Below, one piece after another: positions 9,049 to 17,558 of a stretch of 64,000 bases of DNA. Source of the DNA: Oscillospiraceae bacterium. Its GTDB lineage: Bacteria; Bacillota; Clostridia; Oscillospirales; Ruminococcaceae. Location: assembly GCA_004556975.1 (NCBI GenBank), contig SFFD01000001.1:59560-123559 (forward strand), read 5' to 3'. Below the pieces are notes generated by a model that saw nothing but the letters and a program-made list of their open reading frames with translations, had not been told where the DNA came from and did no database searches. The translations under genes were made by a program, and so were the position numbers. The number at the start of each line of letters is the position of its first letter. Within the stretch, counting starts at the first letter, position 1.

Positions 9049-9969
9049 ATGATTTATCTTGACGGAAGCCGTTTTTTCTTTGATATAGAAGGCTGCTTTT
9101 CCGATAGGGTAAAAGACGCGCGTCTTAAATGCTCAAACAAAGAACACGACCCTTTCGCAGGGGAAATTTGCAAAGGCTTTGCGGATTTTTTCGGCGCAAA
9201 GCCTGAAAATGTTCGTGCGGCAAAAGATTATTCCGTGATTTTCGGCGCAATTTTGCAAAAAGACGCCGTTATTACCGTACCGGAATTTGACGAAGCGGAA
9301 GATATTATAAAGTCTGCTTTGCCAAAGGCAAAAATCATACTTACAAAGAAAACTTCTGATATGAAAATAAGGACAATAGAGCAAAACCCTGATGCTAATG
9401 CGGTATTTTTGACAAATCCCTGTTGTCCTGCAAGCCTAGAGCTTTCACGCGACGAGATAAAGCGCCTTGCTTTGAGCACGGAAAAACTTTTTATCGTGGA
9501 CGAAAGCCATATGGTAGGCGAGGATAATTCGGCAATAAAGCTTGTTGAAGAGGTGCCGAATATTGTGGTGCTCAAAAAAATGCGCTTTGGGGGCGAGCCG
9601 GTTTTTGCCTGCGGCAAAAACCTTCCGGAATTTGACTGCAAAATTACAGTGGAGGATGAAGCGGCGGCAAATGTGATATTCAATCATACTTCTGCGCTTA
9701 AAACCGCGCTGCGTAAGCTTTGCGACAGCCGTGACAGCCTTTATATAAGAATAAAAAAGCTTGCGATAAAGTACGGCTCCGTTGAAAGACTTTATCGCAC
9801 AAAGGCAGATTGCGTTTTTTTTAAGGTAAAAGACGCGGAAAAAAGATGTGCTGTGCTTATTGAGCACGGAATTACGGTGCGGTGCAGGGACGGATATTTC
9901 TGCGTTTTTGCAGGTAATAAGGACGAAAATGAAGCAGTGCTTACGGCATTGGAATCCGTGCTTCAATAA
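9049..9969 (+). CDS. HisC/CobD-like aminotransferase-fold protein, probably catalytically impaired
   Basis: The 306 residues can be followed along the PLP fold-type I pattern of histidinol-phosphate aminotransferases: a short N-terminal arm, then the large domain with a family-like NPxxPxx turn (N123-P-C-C-P-A-S129), a VDES strand with D151 (the pyridine-nitrogen Asp), and the segment around residues 172-190 where the Schiff-base Lys should be. There the sequence reads VVLKKMRFGGEPVFACG, with no S-K in the usual place. The Asn of the NPTG turn is Cys. It is shorter than active HisC (about 350). The reading frame is intact, with its own ribosome site (GGGGGA) 15 nt after polC. Family relation is inferred by eye; function is unknown. 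Confidence 0.7.
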   Translation: MIYLDGSRFFFDIEGCFSDRVKDARLKCSNKEHDPFAGEICKGFADFFGAKPENVRAAKDYSVIFGAILQKDAVITVPEFDEAEDIIKSALPKAKIILTKKTSDMKIRTIEQNPDANAVFLTNPCCPASLELSRDEIKRLALSTEKLFIVDESHMVGEDNSAIKLVEEVPNIVVLKKMRFGGEPVFACGKNLPEFDCKITVEDEAAANVIFNHTSALKTALRKLCDSRDSLYIRIKKLAIKYGSVERLYRTKADCVFFKVKDAEKRCAVLIEHGITVRCRDGYFCVFAGNKDENEAVLTALESVLQ

Positions 9970-9974
9970 TCGGC

Positions 9975-10008
9975 TTTCTAAAAATTTACTTTTTAGAAAT
10001 AATTTTTT
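9975..10008 (+). terminator. Intrinsic terminator after the polC operon
   Basis: A 10-bp AT-rich stem (9975-9984 with 9990-9999, 5-nt loop) is followed by a T-rich run at 10003-10008. It lies 6 nt after the stop of the aminotransferase-like gene and directly ahead of a new promoter. Confidence 0.75.
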
Positions 10009-10009
10009 A

Positions 10010-10039
10010 TTGACAAAAGGAGGTCTTTCGGGATATAAT
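10010..10039 (+). promoter_or_regulatory. Sigma-A type promoter of the riboswitch-ATPase unit
   Basis: A perfect TTGACA (10010-10015) and a perfect TATAAT (10034-10039) are separated by 18 nt. Transcription would begin near 10046, just upstream of the riboswitch. Confidence 0.88.
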
Positions 10040-10055
10040 ATTTAGTAATCTGAAA

Positions 10056-10153
10056 AATCTCCGATTTGAGGGAGTAATTCCGCTCCGCATTTGTGGAACG
10101 AAGCGCTTTCGTCAATACGGCGCAAATCGTCCGGAACGCTTTTAAAGAATGAG
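10056..10153 (+). promoter_or_regulatory. yybP-ykoY family (Mn2+) riboswitch aptamer
   Basis: The 5' leader between promoter and ATPase gene has the hallmarks of the yybP-ykoY element: a GAGGGAGTAA strand (10069-10078) and a CGTCAATACGG segment, paired helices (GCTCC/GGAAC, then GCG..CGC), and a 3' CGTCCGGAACG arm. It ends in an expression-platform terminator. This class senses Mn2+ and usually turns on Mn2+ export genes, including P-type ATPases, which fits the gene that follows. Assigned by recall of the consensus; a covariance-model search would settle it. Confidence 0.75.
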
Positions 10154-10192
10154 ACTCATGTGTGGGCAACTTGCCGGCACGTGAGTTTTTTT
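10154..10192 (+). terminator. Riboswitch expression-platform terminator
   Basis: A 9-bp stem with one G-U pair (10154-10162 with 10178-10186) encloses a smaller GGC/GCC hairpin and is followed by seven T residues. Its position 45 nt ahead of the ATPase start suits transcriptional attenuation. With Mn2+ bound, the aptamer would be expected to prevent its formation. Confidence 0.8.
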
Positions 10193-10233
10193 GGTTTACT
10201 TAAATAAAACAGACACAAAAGGGGTTAATTTTG

Positions 10234-12864
10234 ATGAAAGAAATCTACCGGCAATCCGTTGAAGAAGTGCTGGAAGAACTGAAAACAACAGACAAAGGTC
10301 TTACTCAGCGCGAAGCCGCCGCACGTCAGGAAAAATACGGCCCTAATAAGCTTAAGGAAGCTGCCAAAGCAACCGCGCTCCAGCGGTTTTTTAAGCAGCT
10401 TAAAGACCCGATGCTTATTATTTTGTTAGCGGCCGCCGCGGTTTCTGCTGCTACGGATTTTATTGCAGGCGAAAGCTTTACCGAAAGCATAATTATTCTT
10501 GTGGTCGTACTGCTCAATGCAATTCTGGGCGTTATACAGGAAAGTAAGGCGGAAGCTGCTATTGAAGCTCTTCAGACCATGACTGCGGCAAAATGTAAAG
10601 TGCTTCGCGACGAAAAGACAGAAGTGCTTGAAAGCAGCAATCTTGTTCCCGGGGATGTGGTTATTCTTGAAGCAGGCGATGCGGTGCCTGCCGACGGAAG
10701 GCTTATTGAATGTGCTTCACTTAAAATTGAAGAAGCTGCGCTTACGGGCGAAAGCACGCCGGAAAATAAAACGGTTGAAACTATTGCAAAGGATGTTACT
10801 CTCGGCGACAGAGAGAATATGTGTTATATGGGTTCCACCGTTGTTTACGGCAGGGGCAAAGCAATAATTACATCTACCGGAATGAACACCGAAATGGGCA
10901 AGATTGCCGGTGTTCTTTCTAAGACAGAGCAGGAGGAAACCCCGCTTCAGAAAAAACTTTCACAGCTTGGAAAAATGCTTTCAAAAGCTGTTCTCGGAAT
11001 ATGTATTTTTATATTCATATTTGACCTTATTGTTTCCGGCGAGTTTACAATTCAATCTGTGCTTAAAAACTTTATGGTTGCGGTTTCACTTGCGGTTGCC
11101 GCCATTCCGGAGGGTCTTGCGACAGTTGTAACCGTAGTTTTGAGCATAGGCGTTACCAACATGAGCAAGCGCAACGCGGTTGTAAGGCGGCTTACCGCGG
11201 TAGAAACCCTTGGATGCACACAGGTAATATGCTCTGATAAAACAGGTACGCTTACCCAAAATAAAATGACCGTTGTGGAGCATACAGGCGATACAAAAGT
11301 CCTTGCGGAAGCAATGACTCTTTGTAACGACGCAGTTTTTGAAGACGGCGGCGCCAAGGGCGAGCCGACAGAAGCGGCGCTTGTTAACTTCGGCGCCGCA
11401 GAGGGAATTATAAAAAGCGAGCTTGAAAAAATGCAGCCCAGAGTTGCCGAAGCGCCTTTTGATTCCGGCAGAAAGATGATGTCCACAATTCACAAATGCG
11501 GCGACGCATTTGTACAGTATACAAAAGGCGCGCCCGACGAAGTTCTTCGCCGCTGCATAAGCTATGAACAGGACGGAAAAATTCTTCCCATGACGGAGGA
11601 AAAGCGCAGAGAAATACTTGATAAAAACCATTCCATGGCAGATAAGGCTTTGCGCGTGCTTGCTGCGGCAAAACGGAACTGGAACGCAGTTCCGGAAGAT
11701 GTAACTCCCGAAAATCTCGAACAAGATCTTTGCTTTATCGGGCTTACGGGTATGATTGATCCAATCCGTCCGGAAGTCAAAGCCGCGATTGCCGAATGCC
11801 GCAGCGCGGGAATACGTCCGGTTATGATCACAGGCGACCACAAGGATACTGCTGTGGCCATTGCAAGAGATCTTGGAATAATTTCAGGCCCCGAGCAGGC
11901 GATTACCGGTGCGGAGCTTGACAAATTAAGCGATGAAGAGCTTGATAAAGCGGTTGAAAATTACGGCGTTTACGCCCGTGTTCAGCCGGAGCACAAGGTT
12001 CGCATTGTTTCCGCATGGAAGCACAGGGGCGCCGTTACGGCAATGACCGGCGATGGAGTAAACGACGCTCCTTCAATAAAATCCGCAGATATCGGTATCG
12101 GAATGGGAATAACCGGAACCGATGTTACCAAGAATGTTGCGGATATGGTTCTTTCCGATGACAATTTTGCCACTATTGTTTCTGCTGTTGGGGAAGGCCG
12201 GCGAATTTATGACAATATCCGTAAGTCAATTCAGTTTCTGTTGACCTCAAATTTAAGCGAGGTGCTCGGTGTATTCTTATCAACGCTTATGGGATTCACT
12301 CTGTTTAACCCGGTACATCTTCTGTTCATAAACCTGATTACGGACTGTTTTCCTGCCCTTGCCCTTGGGCTTGAAAAGGCGGAGCCGGATACCATGAAGC
12401 GCCCGCCTCGATCTTCATCCGACGGAATCTTTTCGGGAGGAATGGCAGGCGATATCGCTTATCAGGGAATTTTGATTACTGTAATAACGCTTGTTTCCTA
12501 TATAATCGGTCACAGCATGGAGGTTGGCCATTTTGCAATACCGCACGGAGTTTCTCCTGACGGAATGACAATGGCTTTTCTTACCATGAGTATGTGCGAA
12601 ATTTTCCATGCGTTTAATATGCGCTCTCAGCGCAAAAGCGTGTTTAAGCTTGGGCATAACATAGTGCTTTGGATGGCAATGCTCGGTTCCGTTGCGCTTA
12701 CCACGATTGTGCTTGAAGTTCCTGCGGTAGCAAATGCTTTCGGATTTACTCCTGTTAGCTGGAACGAATACGCAATCGCTATCGGTCTTGCGGTGCTTAT
12801 AGTTCCTATTGTCGAGACAGTCAAAGCATTTCAGCGCAAAGCCGCAAAGAAAAAAGCAGAGTAA
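10234..12864 (+). CDS. P-type cation-transporting ATPase (P2A, PacL/SERCA-like), probable Mn2+/Ca2+ exporter
   Basis: Full-length P2A pump, about 876 residues. Order seen: N-terminal cation ATPase domain (GLTQREAAARQ), TM1-2, actuator domain with LTGES, TM3-4 with PEGLATVV (ion-binding proline kink), phosphorylation loop CSDKTGTLTQNK (Asp about 335), nucleotide domain with KGAPDEV, hinge TGDGVNDAPSIK, and TM5-10 with NLITD in TM6. The start is ATG 10234, with AAAAGGGG (10217-10224) upstream; a TTG one codon earlier is also possible. Sequence alone would suggest Ca2+, but the riboswitch upstream points to Mn2+ detoxification, which P2A pumps can perform. Monocistronic, closed by a strong terminator. 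Confidence 0.93.
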   Translation: MKEIYRQSVEEVLEELKTTDKGLTQREAAARQEKYGPNKLKEAAKATALQRFFKQLKDPMLIILLAAAAVSAATDFIAGESFTESIIILVVVLLNAILGVIQESKAEAAIEALQTMTAAKCKVLRDEKTEVLESSNLVPGDVVILEAGDAVPADGRLIECASLKIEEAALTGESTPENKTVETIAKDVTLGDRENMCYMGSTVVYGRGKAIITSTGMNTEMGKIAGVLSKTEQEETPLQKKLSQLGKMLSKAVLGICIFIFIFDLIVSGEFTIQSVLKNFMVAVSLAVAAIPEGLATVVTVVLSIGVTNMSKRNAVVRRLTAVETLGCTQVICSDKTGTLTQNKMTVVEHTGDTKVLAEAMTLCNDAVFEDGGAKGEPTEAALVNFGAAEGIIKSELEKMQPRVAEAPFDSGRKMMSTIHKCGDAFVQYTKGAPDEVLRRCISYEQDGKILPMTEEKRREILDKNHSMADKALRVLAAAKRNWNAVPEDVTPENLEQDLCFIGLTGMIDPIRPEVKAAIAECRSAGIRPVMITGDHKDTAVAIARDLGIISGPEQAITGAELDKLSDEELDKAVENYGVYARVQPEHKVRIVSAWKHRGAVTAMTGDGVNDAPSIKSADIGIGMGITGTDVTKNVADMVLSDDNFATIVSAVGEGRRIYDNIRKSIQFLLTSNLSEVLGVFLSTLMGFTLFNPVHLLFINLITDCFPALALGLEKAEPDTMKRPPRSSSDGIFSGGMAGDIAYQGILITVITLVSYIIGHSMEVGHFAIPHGVSPDGMTMAFLTMSMCEIFHAFNMRSQRKSVFKLGHNIVLWMAMLGSVALTTIVLEVPAVANAFGFTPVSWNEYAIAIGLAVLIVPIVETVKAFQRKAAKKKAE

Positions 12865-12871
12865 TATATAA

Positions 12872-12911
12872 AAAACTCCGTATGGTATTTAATCTAACCA
12901 TACGGAGTTTT
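12872..12911. terminator. Bidirectional terminator between convergent genes
   Basis: A 15-bp perfect stem (12872-12886 with 12897-12911, 10-nt loop) is flanked by T-runs in the + direction and A-runs that become T-runs in the - direction. It serves the ATPase gene and probably also the pseudouridine synthase gene on the other strand. Confidence 0.85.
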
Positions 12912-13014
12912 GTTTTATAAAAACGAATTGCTGAAAAGTCCATAGAAAACTAAAAAGGTAATAAGAAAAATGATTGCATTTTTGTAAATATAACAGAGCT
13001 TCACAAATGTTATT

Positions 13015-13980
13015 TTACATGTCTTTTGGCATTGAAAACCCAAGCTTTTCAAGAAACCATGCGTTATTTACGGTAAAAGAGCGCTCGTCAAGATAGGCAA
13101 GGTGTTCCGCGTCGCTTTCAAAGCGGAATGTAAGTTTATATGAGCAAAGCGCCTGCCAGTTAAAACCGCGGCCGTCCTTAGCCTTGCCGTATTTTGTATC
13201 ACCTATAAGCGGATGCCCTATGGCGGCAAACTGGGCGCGAATCTGATGAGTGCGGCCGGTAAGAAGTTCAGCTTCCACAAGGCTCATTCCATCGCGGGAA
13301 GCAAGTACGGTATATTTTGTCTTTGCTGTTTTTGCACCGGGCGCAGGGGCTGAAAGCGCCTCCACAGTATTTGTTTTTTCATTCTTTAGAATAAAATGTT
13401 CAAGAATATCGCTTTTGCGTTTCGGCGTGCCCTTTACCACGCAGAGATACTTTTTCTCAAGCTCGCGATCCTTTATCTTGTCATTTAGCACCCGAAGGGT
13501 GGCGGCATTTTTTGCGGCTATAACAATGCCGCAGGTGTTGCGGTCAATTCGGTTGCAAAGGGCGGGAACAAAGGAATTTTCCGCGGCGGGGTCGTATTCG
13601 TGCTTTTTATAAAGATAATGCTGAATTCGCGCAATAAGGGTATCTGCGCACCATTCGTTCCCTTCGTGAACAAGAAGCCCTGCCGGTTTGTTCACAAGCA
13701 AAATATTTTCATCCTCGTATACAATATCTATTGCCGATGGAGCAAGCATAAATTCGGGGCGCTTGCTTTCCGCTTCAAAAAATTCGTCGGAAATATAACA
13801 TTCAACAACATCGCCTTCGTTAAGACGGTTTGAAATTTCGCAGCGTTTTCCGTTAAGCTTGATGCGCTTTATGCGAATATATTTATAAAGCAGCGCCGTT
13901 GGCAGCTTCGGAACCGACTTGGTTATAAATTTATCAAGGCGTTGGCCGGCGTCGTTTTTTGTAATTTTAAATTCCTTCAT
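13015..13980 (-). CDS. RluA-family 23S rRNA/tRNA pseudouridine synthase
   Basis: Isomerises specific uridines in RNA to pseudouridine. An N-terminal S4 RNA-binding domain (DAGQRLDKFI...) is followed by the RluA catalytic domain with NRIDRNTCG, the family's HRLDxxTSG motif holding the catalytic Asp, and GRTHQIRAQFAAIGHPLIGDTKYG. Length 321 is typical for RluC/RluD-like members; the exact target base cannot be read from the sequence. The ribosome site AAGAGGT precedes the ATG at 13980. It stands alone, back to back with the radC-like gene and convergent with the ATPase gene. Confidence 0.9.
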   Translation of the reverse strand: MKEFKITKNDAGQRLDKFITKSVPKLPTALLYKYIRIKRIKLNGKRCEISNRLNEGDVVECYISDEFFEAESKRPEFMLAPSAIDIVYEDENILLVNKPAGLLVHEGNEWCADTLIARIQHYLYKKHEYDPAAENSFVPALCNRIDRNTCGIVIAAKNAATLRVLNDKIKDRELEKKYLCVVKGTPKRKSDILEHFILKNEKTNTVEALSAPAPGAKTAKTKYTVLASRDGMSLVEAELLTGRTHQIRAQFAAIGHPLIGDTKYGKAKDGRGFNWQALCSYKLTFRFESDAEHLAYLDERSFTVNNAWFLEKLGFSMPKDM

Positions 13981-13991
13981 TACAATACCTC

Positions 13992-14021
13992 TTGAAAAAA
14001 CTGTGCTGAAAATAGTATAAT
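13992..14021 (+). promoter_or_regulatory. Promoter of the radC-like gene
   Basis: TTGAAA (13992-13997) and TATAAT (14016-14021) with 18-nt spacing, 47 nt ahead of the TTG start. Confidence 0.7.
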
Positions 14022-14068
14022 ATTTTAAAATGAATTTAGCAAGAAAAATATAAGGGAGGTGTGAGCGA

Positions 14069-14749
14069 TTGGAAAATCTTCACGAAGGGCACCGCAAAAG
14101 AATGAAAGAGCGTTTTATCAAAAGCGGCCTTGACGATTTTGCACCGCACAACATATTGGAACTCCTTTTATTTTACAGTATACCGCGCGGGGACACAAAC
14201 CCTGTTGCCCACCGGCTTATTGATACCTTCGGAAGCCTTTCGGGCGTATTCGACGCCACTCCCGAAGAGCTTGCGAAAGTGGACGGAGTGGGAGAAAACA
14301 GCGCAATTCTGATTTCGATGATTCCGCAGATAGCCAGAAAATATCTTGAAGATAAAGCGGATACGGCAAATGTCGTAGTCGGATGCAGCGATATCGGCGC
14401 GTTTCTTTTGCCGAAATTTGTCGGAAGAACAAACGAAGCTCTTATGATGGTTTCAATAGACAACAAAAACAAGATTATTTCATGTTCCGTTGTGGCAGAG
14501 GGCACGGTTGACAGCGCAAAGGTTTCACGCAGGAAAATTATGGAAGAAGCAATGAAGGTCAAGGCTACAAGAGTAATACTTGCGCACAATCATCCCTGCG
14601 GGGTTGCCGTTCCGTCAAGCGAAGATGTAGTTATGACAAAAGAAATAGGAAGACTGTTTGCTCAGGTGGGAATTGAGCTTGTTGACCATATAATTGTTGC
14701 CAATGATGATTATGTTTCAATGGCGGCAAGCGGATTTGCCATAAAATAA
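14069..14749 (+). CDS. radC: RadC/YsxA family JAB-domain (MPN+) protein
   Basis: Helix-hairpin-helix N-terminal part (ATPEELAKVDGVGENSAILI) followed by a JAMM metallo-domain with HNHPCGVAVPSSED (about residues 172-185), the H-x-H...S-x-x-D zinc motif. Length 226 is standard. The old link to DNA repair is weak; the biochemical role of the family is not settled. The start is TTG 14069 after a strong GGGAGGTG (14054-14061). It is probably transcribed alone from the promoter at 13992. Confidence 0.9.
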   Translation: MENLHEGHRKRMKERFIKSGLDDFAPHNILELLLFYSIPRGDTNPVAHRLIDTFGSLSGVFDATPEELAKVDGVGENSAILISMIPQIARKYLEDKADTANVVVGCSDIGAFLLPKFVGRTNEALMMVSIDNKNKIISCSVVAEGTVDSAKVSRRKIMEEAMKVKATRVILAHNHPCGVAVPSSEDVVMTKEIGRLFAQVGIELVDHIIVANDDYVSMAASGFAIK

Positions 14750-14864
14750 CATGCTGAAAAAGTAATTTTACATAAATAAAGGTTTGCAATTTACCGAGGA
14801 ATATGTTAGAATCTTAATGTTATGATTTTATGCGCAGATTTGTCAAGTATAGCTAAAAAACCGC

Positions 14865-14893
14865 TTGACAAAAGCATATTATACATATATAAT
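14865..14893 (+). promoter_or_regulatory. Promoter of yceD-rpmF
   Basis: Perfect TTGACA (14865-14870) and perfect TATAAT (14888-14893) with optimal 17-nt spacing. This shows that the in-frame TTG at 14865 is a -35 box, not a start codon. Confidence 0.9.
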
Positions 14894-14921
14894 ATTTTCC
14901 GTGGCGTTGCGAGGGATTGTT

Positions 14922-15422
14922 ATGATTGTGGATATTAAAGAATTGTTCGATGCGCCAGGCACAAGCATTCCGCTTGAAGGAGAAATTGATCTTTCTCAAG
15001 TGGAAATATGGGGAGAAAATATTTTTTCATCTCCAGTGCAAATCAGCGGCATTTTTCAAAACCGTTCCGGCATAGTTACATTGAAGTACAGGGCTACCGC
15101 TGTGCTTGAATATAACTGTGACAGATGCGGAAAGAAAACCAGAAGAAACGCGGAATATGAATTTGAGCACTGGCTTGCAAGAGAGCTTGCTTCCGGTAAC
15201 GAGAATGACGAATATATCATGGTTCCGACGGGAAACATTGATATGGACGAGCTTGTTATGACGGATGTTACGCTTGAACTTCCGTTCCAGCTTCTTTGCC
15301 GTGAAGACTGCAAGGGGCTTTGCCCTGTTTGCGGCGCAGATCTTAACGAGACGACCTGTAAGTGTAACACAAAACAGATCGACCCCCGCCTTGAAAAGTT
15401 AAAAATGCTGCTGGACAGCTAA
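14922..15422 (+). CDS. yceD: YceD/DUF177 family protein
   Basis: DUF177 protein of 166 residues, commonly encoded just ahead of rpmF in bacteria and thought to act in 23S rRNA or large-subunit assembly. Two cysteine clusters, CDRCGKK at mid-protein and CREDCKGLCPVCGAD...CKC near the C-terminus, are the family marks and suggest metal binding. The start is ATG 14922: GAGGG at 14911-14915 is well spaced, and longer in-frame starts lie within or upstream of the promoter. It is co-transcribed with rpmF, 34 nt downstream. Confidence 0.92.
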   Translation: MIVDIKELFDAPGTSIPLEGEIDLSQVEIWGENIFSSPVQISGIFQNRSGIVTLKYRATAVLEYNCDRCGKKTRRNAEYEFEHWLARELASGNENDEYIMVPTGNIDMDELVMTDVTLELPFQLLCREDCKGLCPVCGADLNETTCKCNTKQIDPRLEKLKMLLDS

Positions 15423-15456
15423 AAAAGGACTAATTCTGTTAAGGAGGTGCTTCATC

Positions 15457-15642
15457 ATGGCGGTACCGAAGAGAAAGGTTTCAAAAGCAAGAAAGAATAA
15501 AAGACGTTCTAATGTCTGGAAGATTTCAGCTCCGGCATTTTGCAAATGCCCGCAGTGCGGCGAACTTAAGCTTCCGCATGTAGTATGCAAAAATTGCGGC
15601 TATTACAAAGGCAGAGAGATCGTCAAAGTCGAAGAAGCATAA
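15457..15642 (+). CDS. rpmF: Ribosomal protein bL32
   Basis: Small basic large-subunit protein, 61 residues. It begins MAVPKRKVSKARKNKRR, the invariant bL32 start, and carries a zinc ribbon CPQC...CKNC, i.e. the zinc-binding C+ paralogue form. A strong AAGGAGG ribosome site lies upstream. yceD-rpmF is a conserved pair, with a clear terminator after the stop. Confidence 0.98.
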   Translation: MAVPKRKVSKARKNKRRSNVWKISAPAFCKCPQCGELKLPHVVCKNCGYYKGREIVKVEEA

Positions 15643-15656
15643 TCTTTGCAAAACGG

Positions 15657-15683
15657 GAGAGGGTCAAAAGCCCTCTCTTTTTT
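15657..15683 (+). terminator. Terminator after rpmF
   Basis: A 7-bp GC-rich stem (15657-15663 with 15671-15677, 7-nt loop) followed by six T residues. Confidence 0.88.
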
Positions 15684-15711
15684 GTTTCTGATGTTTTTAT
15701 TATGGAGTAAA

Positions 15712-16090
15712 ATGAACGATATACTTTTTAAGACCGGGGACGGCGTATTTTCTTAACGCTTTGCCGGAATATGTGTGCAAAACGGAAAAGTCCTTATTCA
15801 GAAAGCGACGAATGACACCGGTTTCGCTTTTCCCGGCGGTCATACCGCTTCCCATGGGGCAGCAAGCCCTGCCACCGGCTTTGCCTTTATTATTGAAATT
15901 ACGGACGAGAGCACACAGAGGAACGCAGTCTTTGCGGCAAAAGAGCATATCGGGGGGCAGGAACTTTGATATGGAGTTTTACTGGGTTTCAGCTGATGAA
16001 ATATCTGATCTTGAAATCTATCCAGATAACTGCAAAAAGTTTCTTTTAAGCCACGATGGCGGATTGCGGCATTTTATCTATAAAGAATAG
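15712..16090 (+). pseudogene. Decayed Nudix hydrolase
   Basis: Reading from ATG 15712 (GGAG at 15704-15707) gives MNDILFKTGDGVFS, then a TAA stop (15754-15756) where family members usually have a sense codon (often Tyr), then RFAGICVQNGKVLIQ and GFAFPGGH. The next part should be the Nudix box (G-x5-E-x7-R-E-x-x-E-E), but only a short unrelated stretch remains, so an internal deletion is likely. After KEHI, a run of six G (15952-15957) marks a frameshift; the sequence resumes one frame over with GGRNFDMEFYWVS...LRHFIYKE and stops at 16090. Three independent lesions make an active product very unlikely. Confidence 0.85.
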
Positions 16091-16201
16091 AAAAATATTT
16101 TTCGCAAGGTTTTTACATCAGCAATAATAAAAAAACAGTAGAAAACCAAAACTCTATTTGTTATAATATAATTTAGGATATTTTTGAAAAGAGGGCACGC
16201 T

Positions 16202-17539
16202 TTGTCTTTTGTAATTTCATCTGTTGAAAAAAACAGCCCCGCGGAAAAAGCGGGAATACTTCCCGGTGAAAGCATTGTTTCAATAAACGGAAACGTCATA
16301 AAGGACGTTTTGGACTACCGGTTCTATATGATTGACAGCAGCATTAAAATAGAAATAATCGGTCTTGACGGCAAGCACCGCACGGTGTCTGTCAAAAAGC
16401 CCGAATACGACGATCTTGGCCTTGATTTTGAAACCTATCTTATGGATAAGGAGCGCTGCTGCAAAAATAAGTGCATTTTTTGCTTTATTGACCAGATGCC
16501 GCCGAATATGCGAGAAACGCTTTACTTTAAAGATGACGATTCGCGTTTGGGCTTCCTTTTCGGTAACTACATCACCATGACGAACCTTGAGGACGAGGAC
16601 ATTGACAGAATTATCAAGATGCACCTTTCCCCGATTAACGTTTCGGTACACACAACTAACCCGGAGCTTCGGGTGCAGATGATGAAGAACCCGAAAGCCG
16701 CAGATTCTTTGCGGTATTTAAAAAAACTTGCGGACGCGGGTATCGCTCTTCATATTCAGCTTGTGCTTTGCCCGGGAATAAACGACGGAAGAGAACTTGA
16801 AAGAACCTTCAGCGACCTTGCAAAGCTTGGCCCTGCGGTGGAAAGCGCCGTGTGCGTGCCGGTGGGTTTGACAAAGTACCGCGAAAAGCTGCCGAAGCTT
16901 ACGCCTTATGATGCAAAGGGAGCAAAAGAGGTTATTTCAATTGTCGACTCATTCCGCGAAAAGATGAAAAAAGAACGCGGAATAGCCGTTGCGTATGCTG
17001 CGGATGAGTTCTTCATCAAGGCGGGGCTTCCGCTTCCGGAATATGAGTATTACGATGAATTTACCCAGCTTGAGGACGGCGTGGGTCTTTGCACGCTGCT
17101 CAAGCATGAATTTTATGAAGCACTCGATTATTTTCCGCCGGCGGAGTATCGCCGCAGAGTGACTATTCCGACGGGAAAAGCAGCATACTCCACAATAAAA
17201 GAGCTTGCGAATGCGGCTGAAAGCCGCTATAATGGGCTTAAAATTGACGTTATAGCAATGGAAAACAACTTCTTCGGAGAGCTTATAACCGTCACAGGGC
17301 TGCTTACAGGCAGAGATATAGCAGCGCAGCTTAAAAACAGGGATAACGGCGATGCGGTGCTCATATGCGAAAGCACTCTGCGGTACGAGCACGACAAATT
17401 TATTGACGACACCACACCGGAATATGTTGAGCACGAGCTTGGGCTGCCGGTGCTCATGGTGCCGAACGACGGCTATAAGCTTCTTTGTGCAATGCTCGGA
17501 GAAGACGCCGAAGACGATTGTGAAGTAATATACGGATAA
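16202..17539 (+). CDS. PDZ/radical-SAM-like DUF512 protein
   Basis: Conserved Clostridial and cyanobacterial protein. An N-terminal PDZ-like segment (ISSVEKNSPAEKAGILPGESIVSING) is followed by a CxxxCxxC iron-sulfur motif (CKNKCIFCF), then a TIM-barrel-like region and the DUF512 C-terminal domain. The family is annotated as a putative Fe-S oxidoreductase; its reaction is unknown. TTG 16202 is chosen because GAGGG (16191-16195) lies 6 nt before it; the in-frame TTG at 16184 has no such site. It precedes der by 19 nt, the usual Clostridial order, so it is co-expressed with a ribosome-assembly GTPase. Confidence 0.88.
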   Translation: MSFVISSVEKNSPAEKAGILPGESIVSINGNVIKDVLDYRFYMIDSSIKIEIIGLDGKHRTVSVKKPEYDDLGLDFETYLMDKERCCKNKCIFCFIDQMPPNMRETLYFKDDDSRLGFLFGNYITMTNLEDEDIDRIIKMHLSPINVSVHTTNPELRVQMMKNPKAADSLRYLKKLADAGIALHIQLVLCPGINDGRELERTFSDLAKLGPAVESAVCVPVGLTKYREKLPKLTPYDAKGAKEVISIVDSFREKMKKERGIAVAYAADEFFIKAGLPLPEYEYYDEFTQLEDGVGLCTLLKHEFYEALDYFPPAEYRRRVTIPTGKAAYSTIKELANAAESRYNGLKIDVIAMENNFFGELITVTGLLTGRDIAAQLKNRDNGDAVLICESTLRYEHDKFIDDTTPEYVEHELGLPVLMVPNDGYKLLCAMLGEDAEDDCEVIYG

Positions 17540-17558
17540 CCTGTTTGGAGGATGGAAT

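Noticed and set aside
14865..14921. Longer yceD reading from TTG 14865
   Set aside because: This TTG is the first part of a perfect -35 box with a perfect -10 at 17-nt spacing, so it lies before the transcript start.
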